Shown piece by piece: positions 17,338 through 26,976 of a stretch of DNA of 64,000 bases (positions are counted from its first letter, which is position 1; each line of letters starts with the position of its first letter). This stretch comes from a bacterium (GTDB lineage: Bacteria > Patescibacteriota > Saccharimonadia > Saccharimonadales > UBA4665), in the NCBI GenBank assembly GCA_021783725.1, contig JAJXTN010000001.1, forward strand, positions 1 to 64,000, in the 5' to 3' direction. The notes beneath the pieces are model-generated. The model worked only from the letters and a program-made list of their open reading frames with translations. It was not told the DNA's origin and did not search any database. Position numbers and translations under genes: made by a program.

Positions 17338-18429
17338 ATGCGTACCTATTTAGTTCAAGATAATACCAAAATCACGCCGTCAACGCTACTCATCACTCTA
17401 CAGAGGGACGAGCAAGAGAGACATTTAGCGTTTCAGCCGGGACAATATGCGGCGATTAGTTTTGAACACAAAGGCAAATTGTCGCCGGCTCGCTGTTTTT
17501 CAATCGTCAGTTCGCCAACCGATCAAGATATTCTACAATTTGGAATGCGCTTACGTGGTCGCTTTACAACTGCACTAAGCCAACTCCAAAAAGACGATAT
17601 CGTCCACGTCGCCGGACCGTTTGGTGGCTTCGTTTTCGACGCCAGTCGCGACAAAAAAGCTGTCTTACTAGCTGGTGGCATCGGCATCACGCCATTCATG
17701 AGCATCATGGGCTATTTGGCGCGTTTAGATGCCGACAACGACGTCGTCCTGCTGTACAGTTGCCAGAGCCAAGATGATATTCCGTTCCGTGATGATTTAT
17801 TAGCCATCCATAAAGATCACCCTAATTTGAAAACAATTTTCGTGGTCGGTGAAGGTTCGATAGACAAACTACCAGAGACCAACGCTATCAAAGGCCACAT
17901 CACCCCTGAACTACTCGATAAAATTACGGCTAAGGACTATTCGGAGCTCAAATTCTTTGTTTGTGGTCCTCCCGGATTCATGAAAGCCATATCTTCGACC
18001 GTTGCCAAGAAAGGTGTGCCCAAATCAAGAATGTTGACCGAAGCCTTTACTCAGTCGTCGCCCAAACAAACTAGCATTCTGCGTAGTTGGCCAGCCAATG
18101 TTTATGCTCTCGGTACGATAGGCGTTGTACTGGGTAGTTTTGTCGTCATGGTTAGTGATTTATTAAGAACTCTACCGCCGACAACTGTTTTGAAGCCGAC
18201 GGCTACGTCACCGTATTTGCTAACTAATGCTCGCCAGAAACAACTCGACCAATTAGTGAATGCCATACCGCCCTCAGCCAGTGTCATTACGGCGCCGACG
18301 GCTGATCAAACACCAGCCACTCCGACCCCGACAACTACTGCACCGGTCGTCAACTCAACTCCAATCATTATTCCAGCTCCAGCCCCGGTCTGTACTACCA
18401 GTCCGAGCGGTGTCACCACTTGTACTTAG
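17338..18429 (+). CDS. membrane-anchored NAD(P)H-flavin reductase (ferredoxin-reductase type)
   Basis: A 363-residue protein. Residues 1-235 are a ferredoxin-NADP-reductase fold: flavin-binding RCFS (52-55), nucleotide-binding GGIGITP (113-119) and VCGPPGFM (208-215). A transmembrane helix (about 255-277) then leads to a Pro/Thr-rich extracytoplasmic tail ending TTSPSGVTTCT. It would take electrons from cytoplasmic NAD(P)H and hand them to the membrane. It heads an operon with ApbE (3 bases on), a two-heme protein and an anchored protein. The anchor and tail are unusual for this family. Confidence 0.8.
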   Translation: MRTYLVQDNTKITPSTLLITLQRDEQERHLAFQPGQYAAISFEHKGKLSPARCFSIVSSPTDQDILQFGMRLRGRFTTALSQLQKDDIVHVAGPFGGFVFDASRDKKAVLLAGGIGITPFMSIMGYLARLDADNDVVLLYSCQSQDDIPFRDDLLAIHKDHPNLKTIFVVGEGSIDKLPETNAIKGHITPELLDKITAKDYSELKFFVCGPPGFMKAISSTVAKKGVPKSRMLTEAFTQSSPKQTSILRSWPANVYALGTIGVVLGSFVVMVSDLLRTLPPTTVLKPTATSPYLLTNARQKQLDQLVNAIPPSASVITAPTADQTPATPTPTTTAPVVNSTPIIIPAPAPVCTTSPSGVTTCT

Positions 18430-18432
18430 TCT

Positions 18433-19419
18433 ATGAAACTACATAAGTATCATCAGTCGCGACTGGCTGTCGGCAGTGATTGCACCTTATGTTTGGTGAC
18501 TGATTCATCAGAAACCGAGGCCAATCAACTATTCGATAGCCTATGGAAAGTTATCTTCCAGTTCGAAAGACGATTTAGTCGATTCATTCCTAATAGTGAA
18601 CTATCAGTGTTTAATCGCTCAGCTGGGCTCGATATCACCATCTCACCGGAGTTTAAGTCAATCTTACAAGTCGCCAAACAGCTAAGCCTAAAAACTGGTG
18701 GTTTATACAACCCGTTCATTTTGCCGGCCCTACAATCAGCCGGTTATATCCAGTCCCATGTTCCAGCCAACAAACACGACCCCCAAGAAGACTATTCGAA
18801 CCGAAAAGTTGTCGATATTCATAACCTCAAGATTGGCGACACTACCGCGTCAATCCCATATGGAACAGCCCTAGATCTCGGCGGTTGCGGTAAAGGTTAC
18901 TTGGCCGATTTACTAGCTAATGTTGATCTACCTAAATCGATCAAGGGATTTTGGTACTCGATTGGTGGTGATGTCACCGGGCAGGGAATCGATGTCGATG
19001 GCCGACCGTGGACAGTAGTCATCGACGGCGGCCAAAACCAACCGACCGACCAAGTCGGATATATTCACCCAACCAAACGACGTTTTGCCGCAGCCACTTC
19101 AGCCACTACAATCCGGCGTGGCACTCATAAAGGCAAGCACTGGCATCACATTATCGATCCACGCAATCTACAACCGGCCGATAGTGATTGCTATATGGCG
19201 ACAGTGTTTGGCAAATCGGCTGTCGAAGCCGACGTCCTATCGTCATGCGCTATCATTCTAGGGTCCAATCAAAGCCAATCATTCCTAGAGAATCTGGGCA
19301 TAAAGGATGGACTACTAAAATGCTACAGTCCTAAAATCGGCAATTTCATTATTCATTTCGGTAGTGCTATAAATATAGACGATACCAAGTCGTTGAATTA
19401 TAATCATGCCAATGCCTAA
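18433..19419 (+). CDS. apbE: ApbE, FAD:protein FMN transferase
   Basis: The 328-residue protein carries the ApbE family landmarks: FERRFSRFIPNSELSVFN, ALDLGGCGKGYLADLL (147-161), SIGGDV (177-181) and HHIIDPRN. ApbE moves FMN from FAD onto Thr or Ser of extracytoplasmic or membrane electron carriers. No signal peptide is obvious. It sits in the middle of the flavin/heme operon, overlapping the next gene by 14 bases. No FMN-binding target domain (PF04205-type) is seen in the neighbours, so its substrate is unknown. Confidence 0.85.
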   Translation: MKLHKYHQSRLAVGSDCTLCLVTDSSETEANQLFDSLWKVIFQFERRFSRFIPNSELSVFNRSAGLDITISPEFKSILQVAKQLSLKTGGLYNPFILPALQSAGYIQSHVPANKHDPQEDYSNRKVVDIHNLKIGDTTASIPYGTALDLGGCGKGYLADLLANVDLPKSIKGFWYSIGGDVTGQGIDVDGRPWTVVIDGGQNQPTDQVGYIHPTKRRFAAATSATTIRRGTHKGKHWHHIIDPRNLQPADSDCYMATVFGKSAVEADVLSSCAIILGSNQSQSFLENLGIKDGLLKCYSPKIGNFIIHFGSAINIDDTKSLNYNHANA

Positions 19420-20173
19420 AAAATTAACCAGCGTAACATTAATACTGATCAGCGTTCTAGCAATTAACTTTGGCGCACTGCCGCTAGCTAGCGCATCAGC
19501 TATCCCAGCCTCCAAGACAGCTGTTGGCACGGCATCAACTATCGGTGGCACTCCAGACATCCTAGTTACCCCCGTTCAAGGACCGTCAGTCACCCAACGA
19601 CTAACAACCCGCACTGAGCAATCTTGGCCATGGTACATCACTCGAGCCGCCGGTATCGTTGCGGCCATCAGCCTAATCGCTTTAATGTTGTCAGGTATCG
19701 GTCTTATCACCGGACTCACATTCAAGTTTTTGGAACCACTAACTGCCTGGGCAACCCATCGGGCCATAGCCATGGCCTTTGGTGTATCAGTAGTTATTCA
19801 TATCGTAGCTCTGCTGTTTGATAAATTCGTACCTTTCACCATCGCTCAAGCTTTGATACCTTATGCTTCCCAATATCGTACAGTCACTATCGCTGGACAC
19901 CACTTGGGGTCATTATATGTTGCTCTAGGCATTTTCGCTGTCTATGGCATCTTAGCCATCATACTAACCTCACTACTATGGATTGATAAACGACCACGGA
20001 TTTGGAAGCTATTCCACTTCTTATCGTATTTAGTTATGATTTTTGTGTTTTTCCACGCGCTGTATCTCGGCACCGATTTAGCACACGGCATATTCCGTAT
20101 TTTGTGGATAATTTTCGGCGTGGCAGTTGCCATAGCTATCATTTATCGATTAAGAAGGGCAGGGTCAACATGA
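19406..20173 (+). CDS. ferric-reductase-like two-heme membrane protein
   Basis: A 255-residue protein with a signal-like N-terminus (1-31), a short outside segment and about six helices. Four histidines sit in two pairs, H118/H132 and H204/H217 (14 and 13 apart), as in ferric-reductase-like b-type cytochromes that carry electrons across the membrane on two hemes. Flavin and NADPH domains are absent here but are encoded by the first gene of the operon, so the two could rebuild a split reductase. It also resembles MsrQ-type heme proteins. Confidence 0.8.
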   Translation: MPMPKKLTSVTLILISVLAINFGALPLASASAIPASKTAVGTASTIGGTPDILVTPVQGPSVTQRLTTRTEQSWPWYITRAAGIVAAISLIALMLSGIGLITGLTFKFLEPLTAWATHRAIAMAFGVSVVIHIVALLFDKFVPFTIAQALIPYASQYRTVTIAGHHLGSLYVALGIFAVYGILAIILTSLLWIDKRPRIWKLFHFLSYLVMIFVFFHALYLGTDLAHGIFRILWIIFGVAVAIAIIYRLRRAGST

Positions 20174-20763
20174 CCAAAAATCAAATTGTTCGTCATCGCA
20201 ACCGGAGCAAACGTTTTATCGGTTGGACAATTATTTACCTATTAATTTTTGCCGGTTTCGTAGCTATCGTCTATCGTCAAAGCATCAAGGTGAACACCTT
20301 AGATTTTCCAAATGGTCAGATTAATATCGTCACATCCAAAACCAAGTATACGGTCGGGGATACCGTATCATACACCATCAATAATGGCCTAACTAATGTG
20401 ATTACTATCGTCAACAAATGCCCCCAAGAGCCATTGCACGTCTACCAATGGTCTAACAACACCTGGGAAAGAATTCACGACACAGCCGCCACCTCAGCTT
20501 GCACCGGTCAACCTAAGCAGTTTGCTATAACTCCCGGCAGTTCAATGACCAAAAATTTTTCAAGCTGGCCCAATTTATTTAATAAACCAGGGATTTATCG
20601 ATTAGTTGCCTACGCCGATAACTACACCAAGTTGCCATATACCGATTTTCAAGTCGTCGCCCCGCCACCTAAACCGGTGGCCGCTCCAGCTCCACAAATA
20701 ATCTACAAAACTATCATTCAGCAGGTCTTAGTTCCCAGCAATTCTGGACAAACCGATAACTAA
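20170..20763 (+). CDS. membrane-anchored extracytoplasmic protein of the flavin operon
   Basis: A 197-residue protein starting at ATG 20170, which overlaps the stop of the heme gene (ATGA). After a basic start, one N-terminal helix (about 16-36) anchors an outside domain of beta character with two cysteines (NKCPQEP, SACTGQP) and a Pro-rich C-terminus. The domain (YTVGDTVSYTINNGL) looks like an Ig-like beta fold; it may belong to the intracellular-protease-inhibitor-like (BsuPI) or similar group. It could be the flavin-carrying or electron-accepting partner, but no known flavinylation motif is visible. Confidence 0.6.
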   Translation: MTKNQIVRHRNRSKRFIGWTIIYLLIFAGFVAIVYRQSIKVNTLDFPNGQINIVTSKTKYTVGDTVSYTINNGLTNVITIVNKCPQEPLHVYQWSNNTWERIHDTAATSACTGQPKQFAITPGSSMTKNFSSWPNLFNKPGIYRLVAYADNYTKLPYTDFQVVAPPPKPVAAPAPQIIYKTIIQQVLVPSNSGQTDN

Positions 20764-20863
20764 TTAGCTGTAAAGACGCTTTTAAATTAGATTTTTAAAC
20801 AATTTTGTTCATATTTACAACAAAATAGAGTATCTTATTAACCATAAGGAGTATATAAACTTT

Positions 20864-22798
20864 ATGGACGAAGAAAACCGATCGCCTAAATTGGCTGGTA
20901 ACCAAAAGCCAGCATTTGACCCAAACCAAAACTCAAAAGCGACGAACGAATCAGCAAATATTGAGGTAAAAACCTCACAAAACACTACCAACGACGTCAG
21001 TACTGCCAGTGCTGAAGAGCCCTCACCAGCCACCTTCGATAGTCCCACCGAGCCGTCGGCGCCCAAAGCTGAAACCGACAATCACGTCAACAGCGAAACC
21101 GATTCACCGTTAGCTGAAGAGACCATGACCGATGGCACCACCTCGGCCAATCCCGAGCCACAAGAAGTAACGGTAAGCACCGATGATGCCCCCTCAACAA
21201 CCAACGAGTCAACTGCTCCAGTGGCAACCGACAATCAAAATATCAACAATCAACCAGTCGTTTCGCCAGCCAACCGTAGCTATAAAGGCCTAATTTACGG
21301 CCTAATTTTCCTACTACTAATTGCTGTTTTAGGAGTAGTCGGCTATATCGGCAACAAGTCAAAAACAACCTCAAGAACTACTGCTGTTGCAGTCAAGAAA
21401 GACATACCCGTCCTGCAAGTCGCCGAATTCAGCCCATTACCCCACACTTACTACCCGAACATCATTAACGATGCTTTCCAAGTTGATGTCAACTTACAAC
21501 TGTTTGAAGGACTAACCAAATTCGTCAACGACACTACGATAGTTCCAAATTTAGCCGACAGTTGGACCAACCCCGACACGTCGACTTGGGTGTTTAAACT
21601 ACATCCTGGAGTCAAATTCCACACCGGTAAAACCATGACTGCTAGCGACGTCAAGGGAAGTATCGAAGCCATCGAACCAACTGACTACGGCAAGAATTTC
21701 GCCTCGACCATCAAAGCCGTTACTGTCATTGATCCATTAACTGTCAAAATAACTACCAATGGTCCCGACCCAATTCTAGCCAACGAATTAGCCAACCTAT
21801 TCATTTTCGACACCACATCGACCAAAAAAGATGACCCCATCAATGGCACCGGTCCGTACACTCTTAAAAGTGACACACCTGATGCCATCAAACTATCAGC
21901 CTTTGATCAATACTGGGGTGGTCATGTCTATTCTAGAGAAGTTGACTTCTTGGGTTACACCGACCAGAAATTGGTTCCACTGCCGGCATTGCAGAACAAA
22001 TCAATTCAGATTGTTAGGGAAGATTCGTCCAACCCAGCCTTTAGCGCCAAACTAGCCTCATATGGCTACGCCCAAAAGATTTTGCCCGACTATTCAGTTG
22101 CCCAATTAACTATCAACACCCTGCGCAAGGGTTCGCCATTCAATAACCTTAAAGTTCGTCAAGCAATTGCCCAAGCCATCGACGCCAACGCCATAATTAA
22201 AGCCTACTCACCAGGCGCAACCCTAGCCAACCAAGTCATACCCAAAGGCATTCCCGGATACAACCCTAACTTACCATCGACGACCTACTCGGCAGTAGCC
22301 GCCAAAAAAGCTCTAGCCGACGCCGGCTATCCTAACGGTTTTAGTTTTACTTTGACATACTACACTCCCGCTCAAACGATAGCTGATATTGTCACCAAGA
22401 ACATGGCAGCCATTGGAGTCACAGTTAAACAAGATCCTGAATCCGATCAGCATAACTTAGTCAAAATCGCACTCGGCGGTAATACTGATATGTTCTATGC
22501 TAATGTATCGTCTAGCTACGTTGACGCTAGCGATATATTCCAACAATTCATCGGCTCACCGAACTACGACAACCCGGCTCTAGATAAATTAAGCCTGCAG
22601 GCTTCGCAAGAACTAAATCCAACTAAACGTGTGGCGATTCTAGAAGAAATCTCCAAGCAATTCCAAGCCGACCAACCAGCCATTCCGCTTTACCAGTCCA
22701 ATGCTTACGCTATGGCCAACGCGCCTAATGTCGTCTACGCTCGTGACACGATTGGCACAGCCATAGGAGTTTATTTCTGGCAAGTCTACGAAAAATAG
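20864..22798 (+). CDS. membrane-anchored family-5 (peptide-type) solute-binding protein
   Basis: A 644-residue protein. Residues 1-140 are acidic, Thr/Pro-rich and presumably cytoplasmic; a single helix (about 143-163) follows, then a SBP_bac_5 domain with LFEGLTKFVNDT, WTNPDTSTWVFKLHPGVKFHTGK and VRQAIAQAIDANAI. This family delivers peptides or nickel to ABC importers. Here it is anchored by an internal helix instead of a lipid, and no permease or ATPase lies nearby. A Shine-Dalgarno AAGGAG precedes ATG 20864. Confidence 0.85.
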   Translation: MDEENRSPKLAGNQKPAFDPNQNSKATNESANIEVKTSQNTTNDVSTASAEEPSPATFDSPTEPSAPKAETDNHVNSETDSPLAEETMTDGTTSANPEPQEVTVSTDDAPSTTNESTAPVATDNQNINNQPVVSPANRSYKGLIYGLIFLLLIAVLGVVGYIGNKSKTTSRTTAVAVKKDIPVLQVAEFSPLPHTYYPNIINDAFQVDVNLQLFEGLTKFVNDTTIVPNLADSWTNPDTSTWVFKLHPGVKFHTGKTMTASDVKGSIEAIEPTDYGKNFASTIKAVTVIDPLTVKITTNGPDPILANELANLFIFDTTSTKKDDPINGTGPYTLKSDTPDAIKLSAFDQYWGGHVYSREVDFLGYTDQKLVPLPALQNKSIQIVREDSSNPAFSAKLASYGYAQKILPDYSVAQLTINTLRKGSPFNNLKVRQAIAQAIDANAIIKAYSPGATLANQVIPKGIPGYNPNLPSTTYSAVAAKKALADAGYPNGFSFTLTYYTPAQTIADIVTKNMAAIGVTVKQDPESDQHNLVKIALGGNTDMFYANVSSSYVDASDIFQQFIGSPNYDNPALDKLSLQASQELNPTKRVAILEEISKQFQADQPAIPLYQSNAYAMANAPNVVYARDTIGTAIGVYFWQVYEK

Positions 22799-22851
22799 AC
22801 TAGTCTGAAATTTCAGCAATAACATTAAAATGTGGGCGGTCTAAGAATAAA

Positions 22852-24321
22852 TTGCCGAATAATAATCTAAAACCGAAACATCGTCTCAGCTTGCGGTCGC
22901 GTTTCATTGCCGTAATCAGTTTGGTGCTTGCTATAATTTTCATTCTGACAGCCATCGTACTTCTGAGAAACGCCAGAACTACACTAACTCGCAATCTTAA
23001 TAATGCCTCTATGGTATTCTCAGATTTGGCCACTAGACCAATAGGTGACGCTTACAGCACCTACAGTAGTGTTGGGATTTTGCGAGTTCGCGAAGAGGTT
23101 CAAAAATTCACTAAACTAGATTCCAATATTTCGAATGTAACGATTGTCGGCACTGATCAAACCAACTATTTCAATCTTTTAAACAGTGCAGTTGAAGTCG
23201 ATTCAGCTTCAGCCAGCGCGTTTACGACTACTGTTTATAAAAATTCCAGCGGTGCCGACACCCGCATAGTAGTACCATATTTCGACACTAACGGTCAGCA
23301 TCAATTTGCTGTTGCTTATAGCATATCGACTGCTGAGCTAGAATTAAGCATTAAACACGAAATAGAGACCATAGTACTGTTCTCTTTATTGGGACTATTG
23401 ATTGCCGCAGGTGCAACCTACTATCTAATTAACCGCCTATTTCTAATCCCGCTCGAGTCTGTCAGCTTAGCTTCACAAGCTATCAGTGACGGCCAATACT
23501 CTGATCATATTGGTGATGTTCGAAATGATGAAATTGGAGATCTAGCTAGAAGCGTCAATCAAATGGCCACCAAACTAGAGAACGACATTACCAAACTCAA
23601 AGAGCTCGACTCGATGAAAAACGAATTCATTATGATTACGTCACACAACTTACGAACACCACTGACGATTATCGAAGGTTATATGGAAATGTTGAGGAGT
23701 TCCGAATTACCCGAAAAGGTATCAGCCATGCTCGACACAATTGAAAGCGGCCTAAAGACTCTAGCGTCGTTCTCAGAAGACATTTTAACTATCGCTAGCA
23801 TCGAAAGTGGTAATACAACGTTATCCAGCCATAAAATAGAGATTAATGAAATATTTAAGGGTATCGATGAAACTTACAGTTCGGTGGCCGAACAGAAGCA
23901 GATAACTTTTAACTGGCAGGTTCAAGACAGCCAAAAGGTCGTGCTGGTTTCCAAAACCAACATCCGCGGTGTCGTTCGAAATCTGTTGGACAATGCGTTC
24001 AAATTCACCAAACAATCGGGCAGAGTGTCGCTTGAGGTTCAAACCATCAATAATGATTTAATTATTAAAGTTTCTGATACCGGAATCGGCATTGCTCCCG
24101 AAGAAATGCCAAAATTATTCACCAAATTTCACCGCGGAACCAGCACCTACAAATATGATTACCAGGGAACTGGCATTGGACTTTACGCCACCAAATTAAT
24201 CGTTCAAGCTCATAAAGGCAAAGTCACGGCGTCAAGTACGCTAGGCAAGGGATCAACCTTCACAGTCACCCTACCAAACGTAGTAGTGAATAACAATATT
24301 TCGTCGTCTCCAACGGCTTAG
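22852..24321 (+). CDS. two-helix sensor histidine kinase with HAMP
   Basis: The 489-residue kinase (from TTG 22852) has two transmembrane helices (about 17-38 and 171-192) around an extracytoplasmic sensor of about 130 residues. It then has HAMP, HisKA with SHNLRTPLTII (His phosphosite), and the ATPase boxes NLLDNAFKF, DTGIGI and GTGIGLYAT. It lies 53 bases after the solute-binding protein gene and may sense its ligand, but no response regulator is adjacent. The TTG start is the first usable codon; no clear promoter was found. Confidence 0.85.
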   Translation: MPNNNLKPKHRLSLRSRFIAVISLVLAIIFILTAIVLLRNARTTLTRNLNNASMVFSDLATRPIGDAYSTYSSVGILRVREEVQKFTKLDSNISNVTIVGTDQTNYFNLLNSAVEVDSASASAFTTTVYKNSSGADTRIVVPYFDTNGQHQFAVAYSISTAELELSIKHEIETIVLFSLLGLLIAAGATYYLINRLFLIPLESVSLASQAISDGQYSDHIGDVRNDEIGDLARSVNQMATKLENDITKLKELDSMKNEFIMITSHNLRTPLTIIEGYMEMLRSSELPEKVSAMLDTIESGLKTLASFSEDILTIASIESGNTTLSSHKIEINEIFKGIDETYSSVAEQKQITFNWQVQDSQKVVLVSKTNIRGVVRNLLDNAFKFTKQSGRVSLEVQTINNDLIIKVSDTGIGIAPEEMPKLFTKFHRGTSTYKYDYQGTGIGLYATKLIVQAHKGKVTASSTLGKGSTFTVTLPNVVVNNNISSSPTA

Positions 24322-24344
24322 CATCAATCTGCTATCCTTGGCCA

Positions 24345-24900
24345 CTTTCATCATCCCAGACCCCTATGTCGTCCCAGGCTAGACCTGGGATCCAATCAGA
24401 CGTAGCGGATACGCTTCACGCCAATATTGATTTGATTCCAGATCAAGTCTGGAATGACAAGAGGAGTCTGGAATGACCACTGGAGTCTGGAATGACAAAC
24501 ACCCTCCCACTGTCATCCCAGCGAAAGCTGGGAACTCCATATATTCAAGCAATGCTTTTGTTGATTAGAGATTCCAGCCCTAGCTTTCACTGGGGTGACG
24601 ATAGGAACACCAATGGTGTCAGCATTCTGTACTTTCGCTGGAATGACAACAGGGGTATGGAATGACAAGCACAAACAAATTGACGTTCCAAAGTCTCGTG
24701 TCATCCCAGGCTTGACCTGGGATCCAATCGGTTATGGCGTCTGGCGCTCCAGCTACAAAAGATTAGATTCCAGATCAAGTCTGGAATGACAATGTGAGTG
24801 ATTAGATTCCAGATCAAGTCTGGAATGACCGAACGAGTAATTAGATTTCAGGTCTAGTCTGGAATGACAACGGACGTCGGGGATGACGGATGGGCTGGGA
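24345..24900. repeat. cluster of REP-like palindromes (family A)
   Basis: The gene-free 600 bases hold many copies of two related palindromes. One reads ATTCCAGATCAAGTCTGGAAT (21 bases split here as ATTCCAGA, TCAAG, TCTGGAAT) and the other is built on TCCCAGG/CCTGGGA or TCCCAGC/GCTGGGA halves. Halves are inverted about short loops and many are followed by GATT or TGAC. The same family recurs at 43720-44020. They look like dispersed REP/RPE-type elements; several could form hairpins in RNA. No gene is supported. Confidence 0.75.
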
Positions 24901-24924
24901 TGACTGAAAAGGGTGTGGTGGGTG

Positions 24925-26199
24925 CTATTTTTTAATGACAAAGTTGAGCAGCTGGCTACGGGCAAAAACAAGCAGGTAGACGCTAGCTGACAATAATTGA
25001 CCACACATCCAACCCAAACTAACAGCCACCAGCCCGTGACCCGCAAACAGCCAAACAAAACTAACTACCGCCACAGCATTAAAGGCGTTCATCAAGAAAT
25101 AATCGCGAGACCGTTTTTGAATATTCAGCCAAGTATCGCCCAACCAGTTCAAACCTACCAACAAGCCCGATAGCAACAATACTAGAAGTGGTACATAGCC
25201 ATTGACTGCATATTCAGAGCCGTAGATGCTCAATATCGGCCACCCAGCAATCATCAGGCCAACAATTAGCGGAATTAATAATTTGTATTGGTGCTTAAAG
25301 GCGCGGTGAAACAACGCTCGATGACTGGCCACATCATCAGTTTGCGAACAGTCAGCGATTAGTGCTTGCGAGATCGAATTACAGATTAAACTCATTAAGG
25401 CGGCAATCATCATCGGCATATAAAAATAAGCTGCCGATGCCGGACCCAGTTTAGCCAGAACGACTAAAGGTGCGACAGTTACCGGCAATACTCCGAACAT
25501 ACCGCCAAAATAATTACTGACCGCATATGCCCGATGTTTTGTAACTTGTGTAATGTTTGGTCGCAGTGAATGTTCGGCCAACAATCGACCGATAATCATC
25601 AATGAGTTGTAGCCGATACCGACCAACAAACTGCCGACATAGACAGCCGTAATCCCTCGTAACCCAGCACCGACCACCACGAACGGCAAGACTAATCGGG
25701 GGAGGTTAGTAATAATCGATTTTGCAAGAATTAATTTGCCTTTGTGCAATGACACCAGGGTTCCATCCAGCAAAGCACTAATGGCTGTTGACATAACCAA
25801 CAAAACCATCAGTAGTTCCAAACCCAACTCGCCAGTTACGAACTCGAGTTTTCCGACATAGTGGCGAGCCACAATCAAAGCCACTAAGCCACCGATCAAC
25901 GAAGCCAAAGCTACCAACATAAATGATGCCGTAAATAGACCACCGCGATATTTAGATTTTGGTAGAAACCTGATAATTGTGTTGGGCAATCCGAGGTTAG
26001 TGAAGGTCGCGGTCAATACACCGAAACTTACAAAAGCCGTCGCCAAACCAACAATATCGGCACTAAACAACCGAGCGTTGATAATCCAGAATAAAAATAA
26101 TCCGCCAGCATTAATCAGCTGAGCGAGTATCAAAAGATTAGAACTGTGTTTGAGTTCAGAGCTTTTATATTGACCGACGAGTTTGGTGATAGTTGTCAT
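24925..26199 (-). CDS. polysaccharide flippase (MOP/RfbX-type)
   Basis: A 424-residue protein with about twelve to fourteen helices, starting with a segment like those of Wzx/oligosaccharide flippases (LILAQLINAGGLFLFWIINARLF, GLATAFVSFG). Such proteins move lipid-linked sugars to the outer face of the membrane. No glycosyltransferase lies next to it. Its 3' end abuts the palindrome cluster. Confidence 0.75.
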   Translation of the reverse strand: MTTITKLVGQYKSSELKHSSNLLILAQLINAGGLFLFWIINARLFSADIVGLATAFVSFGVLTATFTNLGLPNTIIRFLPKSKYRGGLFTASFMLVALASLIGGLVALIVARHYVGKLEFVTGELGLELLMVLLVMSTAISALLDGTLVSLHKGKLILAKSIITNLPRLVLPFVVVGAGLRGITAVYVGSLLVGIGYNSLMIIGRLLAEHSLRPNITQVTKHRAYAVSNYFGGMFGVLPVTVAPLVVLAKLGPASAAYFYMPMMIAALMSLICNSISQALIADCSQTDDVASHRALFHRAFKHQYKLLIPLIVGLMIAGWPILSIYGSEYAVNGYVPLLVLLLSGLLVGLNWLGDTWLNIQKRSRDYFLMNAFNAVAVVSFVWLFAGHGLVAVSLGWMCGQLLSASVYLLVFARSQLLNFVIKK

Positions 26200-26298
26200 A
26201 GTTAAAGCCCTATAAGGGGTCTCATATCAAGGATAGCATGCTGTCGGTTTTCATTTCGAATCTTCGCCAACTATCAGCAGGTTTGGTATAGTTGCTAA

Positions 26299-26964
26299 GT
26301 GCAGTTTATTAGACGAAACAATAGCCAAGACAGCCTAACAGACATCGTTAAACATCTCAGGGATAGCCTGATAAACCATCGACATGTGTTGTGGTTGGTT
26401 AGTGGCGGGTCAAATATTAGCTTAAGCGTAAAGATTATCAATCAAATTCCGGATGACTTGAGTGCGAATCTGACAATAATGTTAGCCGATGAACGCTATG
26501 GTGAGGTTGACCACCAAGATTCCAACCAACAGCAACTGCTGGACGCCGGTTTCGAACCAGGGTTAGCCCAGATTGTCGACATACTGCAACCGAATATGTC
26601 ATTTTATGATACCGAGCAACGCTTTCGGAGTCTTACAACCAGTTTATTCGACCAAGCCGACATCATTATCGCCCAACTCGGGATTGGCGAAGACGGACAT
26701 ATCGCCGGCATTCTACCCAACAGTCGAGCCGCTCAAGAGGAAACTGATCTTGTGGTTGGTTACTCGTCAAAACCTTACGAACGTTTAACTCTATCATTTG
26801 CGGCCTTAAGACGAGTCGATAGTGCATACGTGTTTGCGTTCGGGCCAGCCAAACTACCAGCCCTCAATAATCTTAAGTCACAAAATCTCAGCCTTGAAGT
26901 TCAACCTGCTCAAATACTTAAACAAATTAATCAAGCTTACGTATATAATGATTTAATAGATTAA
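26299..26964 (+). CDS. pgl: 6-phosphogluconolactonase
   Basis: The 221-residue enzyme has the glucosamine-6-phosphate-isomerase/6-phosphogluconolactonase fold: LWLVSGGSNISL (sugar phosphate loop), IMLADERYGEVDHQDSN and AQLGIGEDGHIAGILPNS (lactonase signature). It hydrolyses 6-phosphogluconolactone in the oxidative pentose phosphate route. Its GTG start (26299) is fixed by TATAGT at 26287-26292, 6 bases upstream. It is followed after 12 bases by gnd and then zwf. Confidence 0.9.
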   Translation: MQFIRRNNSQDSLTDIVKHLRDSLINHRHVLWLVSGGSNISLSVKIINQIPDDLSANLTIMLADERYGEVDHQDSNQQQLLDAGFEPGLAQIVDILQPNMSFYDTEQRFRSLTTSLFDQADIIIAQLGIGEDGHIAGILPNSRAAQEETDLVVGYSSKPYERLTLSFAALRRVDSAYVFAFGPAKLPALNNLKSQNLSLEVQPAQILKQINQAYVYNDLID

Positions 26965-26976
26965 GGAGAGTACGGT

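Noticed and set aside
24595-24789. Short frames in the palindrome island
   Set aside because: They consist of palindromic repeat sequence on both strands and have no start signals.
24345-24900. CRISPR array
   Set aside because: Repeats are palindromic, of unequal spacing and in both orientations, with no unique spacers of constant length and no cas genes.
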